From assembly GCA_003573635.1 (NCBI GenBank), contig QUTJ01031424.1:1-11669 (forward strand): DNA of 11,669 nt. The letters are read 5' to 3'. Shown here one piece after another: positions 7,569 to 11,669 of the stretch. Each line of letters begins with the position of its first letter. Position 1 is the stretch's first letter. Under the pieces are notes generated by a model, which saw only the letters and a list, made by a program, of their open reading frames with translations, did no database searches and was not told the DNA's origin. The position numbers were made by a program, and so were the translations under genes. The DNA comes from Goniomonas avonlea (Eukaryota; Cryptophyceae; Goniomonadida; Goniomonadaceae).

Positions 7569-8909
7569 AACGACCCAGTCAGTGTGATCACGATCTCCTC
7601 CCCGGTATCCGTATCCCGGCCGCCCTCCACCCATTTCAGCAAACTGTTTGGGTGGGCCGTACCCTTGCGGCCCAGGACCGCGACGGTCGTAGCCGTCAGG
7701 TGGTCCGTGGGGGCCACGGCGATTGCCGTACGGCCCGGGAGGACCTCTTGGCCCCCGAGGTGGACCGTCGCCATCAGGGCCACCCCGGGGACCATGGCCT
7801 TGCGAGCGGGCTTGCGCCTGCTGCAAATCCCGGATCACTGGGGCCTGGAGGGGAGTTAGGAACAATGCAACTGCGATTCGTTGCACACCTGCACTGCCTT
7901 AATCCAGTCGTTGTCATTCACGCTGAGAGGGCCACTGAACCCCTTGTAACGCGCCGCCTGCAAAGCCGCTCGCGCCTTCAGGAAGTATTCCTTATGCCAT
8001 GCGGTCGTGTTGAGCATTTCAAGCTGTGACAGCAATCGCGGCAACTCACTGCGTCAATGTCAGCAACAAAACAGCGATGCTCTTCGACTCACATATCGTT
8101 AGGGTCCTCAATAAACTTTTTGATAGGCATAGCACACTGAGGCTGCAGCTTGTACGACGACGGCGTATCCTAAAGGAGTCGAGTCAGCGAATGTAACAGG
8201 ACGGATGAAACCCACATCAACGATCATCACAAAGTCCAGAGGTCGGCCAAGCTTAGAAAGATCCTTGACCCTATCTCCTCCACTCGTTGTACACGCCTCT
8301 CGATACAAGCGACCCTTGATGTAGCCCCGAGGATCGATTCGGTCGAGCACCTGCTGCGCGACCTCTTTGGGAGCCGCTGTCCACACAATAACTTCGAAGA
8401 GCTCAGACACGCGTTGCAAAAACGCATCCAGCTGAGGTCTTTTCTTCACCCAAATCTTATGCTCCCACGTTAAAGCTATAGAAAAATCCGCCCCTTTGAT
8501 GGCCTGTGGATGGTCAGAAGTGACCGTTGAGGCACACATGATGACGCACATCTTGGAAGGTATGAGACATAGTTTCGTCAAGGTCCATGACCAAGGTGAC
8601 TTTCCCCTGGTCAGATGAAGACTGTGCAGACAATAACTGGTCGACTGCAACCGCCGTGTCAGTTCATCGCACCAAGAACCAGCTTGTTCACACGTTTGTA
8701 CAAAGAGACGCAGTTGACACAGATTCGGACATCCTTAGGATAACCGAGTCTCGGCGCTGATCGGGACGAAGTACAGTATTCACAGTACCATTCACCACAA
8801 AGGGCACATGTTTTCTGTCACGAGAATTGAGATGGCGGCGCCCTTTCAAAAAAAATATCAGTACCTGACGAACTTGAGAGAATTTTCGCTTGCAACGAGG
8901 GCACGACAT
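4741..8909 (-). CDS. FYVE-finger / FCP1-SCP-type (CTD) phosphatase with long Q/P/G/Y-rich low-complexity tail (13 exons)
   Basis: Exons (minus): 8909-8865, 8814-8694, 8644-8550, 8503-8216, 8169-8093, 8048-7889, 7844-6960, 6643-6542, 6125-5967, 5777-5593, 5452-5302, 5027-4878, 4797-4741; all phases agree, about 824 residues. Residues 1-50 form an eight-Cys FYVE-type finger (Cys 3, 6, 18, 21, 26, 29, 47, 50) with C-x2-C-x3-F, CALCGEWYCEYC and VRICVNC. The WxxD and RHHC basic motifs are absent or degenerate. Residues 70-230 are an FCP1-homology phosphatase: DLDET (D76, D78, T80), WTA (T129), VKDLSKLGR (K167) and VDDTP (D183, D184), so the catalytic set is complete. Family members dephosphorylate Ser of the Pol II CTD or other phosphoproteins. 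The tail runs: R/G/P-rich (263-350), Gly9, 12-residue Tyr/Pro repeats, H/P/Q-rich, a helical stretch (about 533-580), two poly-Gln runs, then YGQ-rich 757-806. An in-frame TGA at 8918-8916 with no intervening AG fixes the start, though its context is weak. Uncertain: the 5593 donor (5566 is in the same phase) and the last exon (read-through would stop at 4821). Fusion of finger and phosphatase rests on splice phase, not on transcripts. Confidence 0.82.
5108..5118. repeat. Homopolymer of 11 C (G11 in the phosphatase transcript)
   Basis: Lies in intron 5028-5301 of the phosphatase gene, surrounded by a ctct-rich stretch. The rest of this 274-nt intron holds no coding sequence that fits the gene. 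Confidence 0.85.
6093..6128. repeat. (CTG)12 / (CAG)12 microsatellite spanning an intron-exon boundary
   Basis: Twelve perfect units. On the coding (minus) strand the first CAG (6128-6126) is the inferred 3' splice site and the next eleven encode Gln11, followed by Trp. The CTGATCGAAACCCAG just upstream supplies a branch-like element at the distance seen in other introns here. Alternative use of later CAG units would shorten the poly-Gln run in single-residue steps. Confidence 0.8.
6438..6514. repeat. Imperfect direct repeat, period 46 bp, in a phosphatase intron
   Basis: gaagcgaagcgat followed by cacagatg and acgaatg occurs at 6438-6466 and again at 6484-6514, differing by a 2-nt insertion and one substitution. 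Both copies are within the 416-nt intron 6126-6541, ending about 22 bp before its donor side. Otherwise I see no feature in that intron. Confidence 0.85.
6644..6959. other. Phosphatase-gene intron (316 nt), no other feature seen
   Basis: Bounded by donor GTACCT (6959-6954) and acceptor TTGTGCAG (ending 6644), both phase 0, joining ARQQ to AQQRQNR. Open frames inside lack the Gln/Pro composition of the flanking exons and are not supported as coding. Confidence 0.7.
7393..7527 (-). repeat. 36-bp coding tandem repeat, 12-residue Tyr/Pro/acidic units
   Basis: Units at 7393-7428 and 7429-7464 differ at only two bases; 7465-7500 is a diverged third unit and 7501-7527 a partial fourth. They encode repeats of the form PPPDHNIYEEYY within residues 372-413 of the phosphatase tail. 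The near identity of two units points to recent expansion; the divergent units keep the pattern of two acidic residues, an aromatic pair and three prolines. Confidence 0.88.
7542..7568 (-). repeat. (GCC)9 microsatellite coding Gly9
   Basis: Nine perfect GCC units on the plus strand read as GGC codons in the phosphatase gene, giving Gly 355-363 between the R/G/P-rich block and the Tyr/Pro repeats. Confidence 0.9.
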
Positions 8910-9281
8910 CGAATGTCAAACCTTCAGTACAGCTGCCCAGGAGAGGCGACTTGAACTGGACTTCAACGATGTGGAGAGAGCGAGACCACCAACGCCAACC
9001 CAACAACACAAAAGTGGAGTGGTTCAAAAAAACTTCGAGTCGGTCAAAACGCTGACGTCGGAAAAATCGGGTCATCGATCACCGACAGATGGCAGGTTCG
9101 TTTAGGGCACAAATTAGGGCGCGGACCAATCAATCACAACGATCAAACGAGATTGGCGGTTTCGCGACTTTTCGGACTGATCATCCCAGATTTCCGGATT
9201 TCCGTTGCCGTTCTGCCGTATGGAAATATCCATTTTCCGCCGCCGATCAGGGTTTGCGCAGCGCTTCTTCGCAAGATCACA
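8910..9281. promoter_or_regulatory. Bidirectional promoter between the phosphatase and acyltransferase genes
   Basis: 372 bp between divergent start codons. Visible elements: CCAAT at 9126-9130 and its inverse ATTGG at 9152-9156, a typical NF-Y-like pair; TTTCGCG at 9160-9166, close to but not an exact E2F site; and a TGACGTC palindrome at about 9053-9059. No TATA box stands out. Two ATGs out of frame with the acyltransferase (9089 and 9220) precede its start. Regulatory roles are inferred from motif and position only. Confidence 0.5.
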
Positions 9282-9306
9282 ATGTTCGCCAGCCCGCCAC
9301 CCATGA
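9220..9306 (+). other. Possible upstream ORF overlapping the acyltransferase start
   Basis: ATG at 9220 opens a 28-codon frame that ends with TGA at 9304-9306, past the inferred main ATG at 9282 and out of frame with it. The peptide is Arg/Phe-rich (begins MEISIFRRRSGF). It matters only if transcription starts upstream of 9220, which the sequence cannot tell. A longer overlapping frame from ATG 9089 to 9331 has the same caveat. Confidence 0.3.
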
Positions 9307-11630
9307 CGAGCATTTGCGAGGGCAAGCCTGACAAGTTTGAGCAACGTGGGATGCTAATGTCGATAATTCTTGTGTTCCTAGGCGCGCTCAGCTGGTGCCT
9401 TCGCGTTGCCCTGAGCACGCTTGGGCATCTCCTCAATATTGTGGACAACACACAGACGCCGCCGTCTCCGCTGAGTCGCAATTCCCCTCGCGTTGTGGAG
9501 ACCTCAGAGCAAAGCACACCACGCAAGGAGCGCAGGACTCCTTCATATGAAAAGTTGGAGCAGGCTCTCTCTGTCTTGCACAATCTTCGCCAAGAGGTCG
9601 GCGACGACTGGACTTTGGAACAGGTCCGTCTCGCGGAATCGTTCCTGGTCACCCCAACGTCATCCGACCGCGGTTGTGCCACCCCGAACGCCCCAACATG
9701 TCCGCCGATGGATTACGAGAACTCTGGCTCCGGGTTCTTTGCTCGTCACTTCAACGACCTCGCTTGGGCGGGAACACGCTATTCTCAGCCCGAGTGGCCC
9801 CACCCAGACAAAGCAGAACGAAATGACATCCGTTCCGCTGTGCTTAGCAGTAAGGCGTGCATGACTGCAATTCGTGCATCTGCCGAAGTGCGCCATACCT
9901 CCATCCCGCAGGCCACGGAGAGTGCTGCACGCATGGTGCGCTCGGCTCTCCTCATGCTTGGCTGATGTGTTTGCAGGTGGACCAAATGGCAGCTGCTATC
10001 TGGATGCCCGCAATGCGGGCTCTTGCCTACCTGATGCGAAAGGTGATCCTTGCCTCATTGTTGGCATCTCTAACCCGCGTTCAGATCTTCCGACGCTTTT
10101 ACCCCTTCGGCATTCACACGTCCGACGCGGAGATCGAACTGATGCGAGAGGCGGCGCGACGCGGGCCGCTTGTGTTGTTGCCCACCCACAAAAGCTATAT
10201 GGACTTCCTCATCATCACTTTTATCTGTTTTAAGTACAATCTGCCCTTGCCGCACGTCTTCGCTGGCGATAATTTGAACATTCCCATCATTGGACGAATT
10301 CTGCGATGGGGCGGCGCGTTTTTCGTCCGACGACAGGTGCGTATTCGAGAATTTAGACCAGTCTGACTCGGCTGTAACAGTTTGTTGGGAATCCCGATCC
10401 TCTTTACCGCACTGTGTACTCCGAGTATGTCAAGCAGCTGCTCAGCCGGGGCTATACTGTAGAGGCCTTCATCGAGGGTGGTCGGTCGCGCAGTGGCAAG
10501 GTGTGTGTATGTGTGTGTGCGAGAGAGAGTGTGTGTCTCTGTGTGTGTGTGTGTCTCGTGTATTACTTGTATCACCGAAAGAAGAGAGATGCTACTCGTA
10601 CGGCTTGTATGGAGACATACATAGTCAAACGTCAACGGTCAAACTCTGGGAAAGTTGGTCATTGGCGTCGTTGCCTGCTTGTTGCTTTTTCTGACCCACC
10701 GTCCCTCCCTTCGCGCTCTTCTTCCCGCTTCCACTTCTCACTCTGGGTTTCGCCCTGCGTTATCGTACTCGCTAGTGGCTACTCGTTACGCGAACATCCG
10801 TCTTAGCCGTGTCTACGGCAAGCCGATTCGCTAACGCATCACCTAGCAACCTCGATAACTAGTCGCGTGGAGTCACGTGGCTTCCCTACCCTAGCATTGA
10901 TTGCGTGACAATGTTGTGTGGGCCTGTGCGCGCGCGTGGATGTGTTTGTGAGTCAGTGTCGAGTTATCCAGTTTGTTAACAGTGCTGCAGGCGCTCCCAC
11001 CGAAACCCGGGTTCATGCGCACCGTCATCGACACAGTCGTCGAAGGTTTGGTACCGGACGTGTATCTGGTTCCCATTGCCATTGGATATGACCGGATTCC
11101 GGAGTCCGATTCTCACATCCGGGAGCTGTCTGGTGGTAAAAAGAAGGCTGAGCGACTGGTTTCCTTCCTGGGTGCGTGTGTGAAAGAGATTGCTCGAGTG
11201 TGAACGGGGCAGTGATTCAGGGGGTGGTAGTTGTGACGTGGGAGGTGTGCTGGAGACAGATTGCTGTTGCAGCAAGATACTCAGCACTTCCTTACTACTC
11301 AAGAGAGGCAGAGAGCGAGTGCTGCCCCCGAGAGTGTGGTGTTACCGTATGCGGCGGAAAGGCGTTGATTGCTAACGCAAGTGCGCTGTAACAGTGCTGT
11401 TAGCGTTTAGACCCCGCAGCGGACCCAACTGTGATGTTAGCGTTGAGATCACGCTCGTCCTCATTGCTGACCCAAGTGCTGTTCCCGTCTGTCAGCATGT
11501 GCCCACCCTTGGCCTCGATTGGTGACGCAAGTGCGCAGTGAGTTCCCTGGGTCTGCTCAAGTCGATGGCGACCGGCACTCTAAACTTTGGCCATGTGAAC
11601 GTTGGGGTTGCTCGTCCAATCAGTGTCCAG
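9282..11630 (+). CDS. Glycerol-3-phosphate / dihydroxyacetone-phosphate O-acyltransferase (PlsB/GPAT family), partial, 5 exons, continues off right edge
   Basis: Transfers an acyl chain to the sn-1 position of glycerol-3-phosphate or DHAP, the first step of glycerolipid or ether-lipid synthesis, at a membrane. Exons: 9282-9935, 9977-10336, 10381-10500, 10991-11171, 11539-11630; phases 0, 0, 0, 1, then 0 at the donor at 11631; 469 residues visible. A hydrophobic segment at about 24-48 ([17 protein letters not shown]...) is a likely anchor, followed by a Ser/Pro linker and a helical region. All four acyltransferase blocks are present: HKSYMD (H289, D294), GDNLNIP to GGAFFVRR (about 315-337), [11 protein letters not shown] (about 368-378) and [11 protein letters not shown] (403-413), then [18 protein letters not shown] resembles bacterial-type PlsB and [12 protein letters not shown] resembles PlsB/DHAPAT, so GPAT versus DHAPAT is not settled. 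No C-terminal peroxisomal signal can be checked. The start is the first in-frame ATG, with A at -3. Confidence 0.87.
10501..10560. repeat. (GT)n/(GA)n microsatellite at the start of an acyltransferase intron
   Basis: About 60 bp of gt runs interrupted by gaga and tctc, beginning with the intron's own donor GTGTGT at 10501. The whole intron is 10501-10990 (490 nt). The remainder (about 10561-10970) is pyrimidine-rich with no reading frame that would bridge the GRSRSGK and PPKPGFMR blocks, which are adjacent in homologues. Confidence 0.85.
11367..11538 (+). repeat. Three copies of a 3'-splice-site-like motif in an acyltransferase intron
   Basis: Copy 1 at 11367-11388 (gattgctaacgcaagtgc then gctg), copy 2 at 11462-11481 (cattgctgacccaagtgctg) and copy 3 at 11517-11538 (gattggtgacgcaagtgc then gcag). 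Copies 1 and 3 match at 19 of 22 positions. Only copy 3 ends in CAG and is the inferred acceptor of the exon starting at 11539; the other two end in CTG. All are in intron 11172-11538 (367 nt), which has no other supported content. Confidence 0.7.
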
Positions 11631-11656
11631 GTGTGCACACTTTCTTGCTCAGCCAT

Positions 11657-11669
11657 CCCCCCCCCCCCC
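11657..11669. repeat. Homopolymer of at least 13 C at the window end
   Basis: Begins 26 nt into the intron that follows donor 11631 and runs to the last base, so its full length is unknown. Confidence 0.9.

Noticed and set aside
6932-7795. Minus-strand Thr/Ser/Arg-rich frame of 287 codons
   Set aside because: Shifted frame of the same exon; the other frame joins to neighbouring exons in phase and continues the phosphatase.
6720-7859. Long plus-strand open frame (379 codons) and a 266-codon frame at 7229-8029
   Set aside because: Antisense to the low-complexity exon of the phosphatase gene; the frames stay open because GC-rich CAG/CCG/GGC repeats lack stops in several frames. No recognisable domain.
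9153-9281. Extension of the acyltransferase start to 9153
   Set aside because: That position is TTG, not ATG; the first in-frame ATG is 9282.
1-11669. tRNA, rRNA, CRISPR array, transposon or bacterial operon
   Set aside because: No cloverleaf-like sequence, no regular spacer-repeat array, no transposase motif or terminal inverted repeats. Spliced genes exclude a bacterial operon.

Overview
This is nuclear DNA of an intron-rich eukaryote, with standard stop codons and roughly balanced to slightly GC-rich composition. It is probably a single-celled protist. A holozoan such as a choanoflagellate would fit the gene set, small introns and CAG-rich low-complexity coding, but nothing seen here proves a lineage. 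Introns are GT-AG. Many are very short (41-52 nt) and end in a CTGAC/CTAAC/CTGAT-like branch motif about 10-18 nt before the AG. Longer introns (about 130-490 nt) are filled with microsatellites and homopolymers.

Four protein-coding genes were reconstructed by reading exons and checking splice phase at each junction. (1) Minus strand, 3884 down past the left edge: the N-terminal half (about 553 residues, 14 exons) of the DNA polymerase delta catalytic subunit POLD1, with all three exonuclease motifs. (2) Plus strand, 4008-4640: a single-exon class I SAM methyltransferase of the EEF1AKMT4/METTL13-like family. (3) Minus strand, 8909-4741: 13 exons, about 824 residues. It encodes an N-terminal FYVE-type zinc finger, a complete FCP1/SCP-type (CTD-phosphatase) domain, and a roughly 560-residue low-complexity tail with Gly/Pro/Arg-rich, Tyr-acidic repeat, poly-Gln and YGQ-rich blocks. 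(4) Plus strand, 9282 past the right edge: five exons of a PlsB/GPAT/DHAPAT-family glycerolipid acyltransferase with a membrane anchor.

Layout: genes 1 and 2 diverge from a 123-bp shared promoter that contains an exact E2F-type site. Genes 2 and 3 converge with only 100 bp between stop codons. Genes 3 and 4 diverge from a 372-bp region with an inverted pair of CCAAT boxes. There are no RNA genes, transposons, CRISPR arrays or operons. The genes do not form an evident pathway: replication, protein methylation, phosphatase signalling/transcription and lipid synthesis are simply packed together.

The most unusual item is gene 3, which joins a divergent FYVE finger, a CTD-type phosphatase and a FET-like prion-like tail in one inferred protein. 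One of its 3' splice sites is built from the first unit of a CAG microsatellite.
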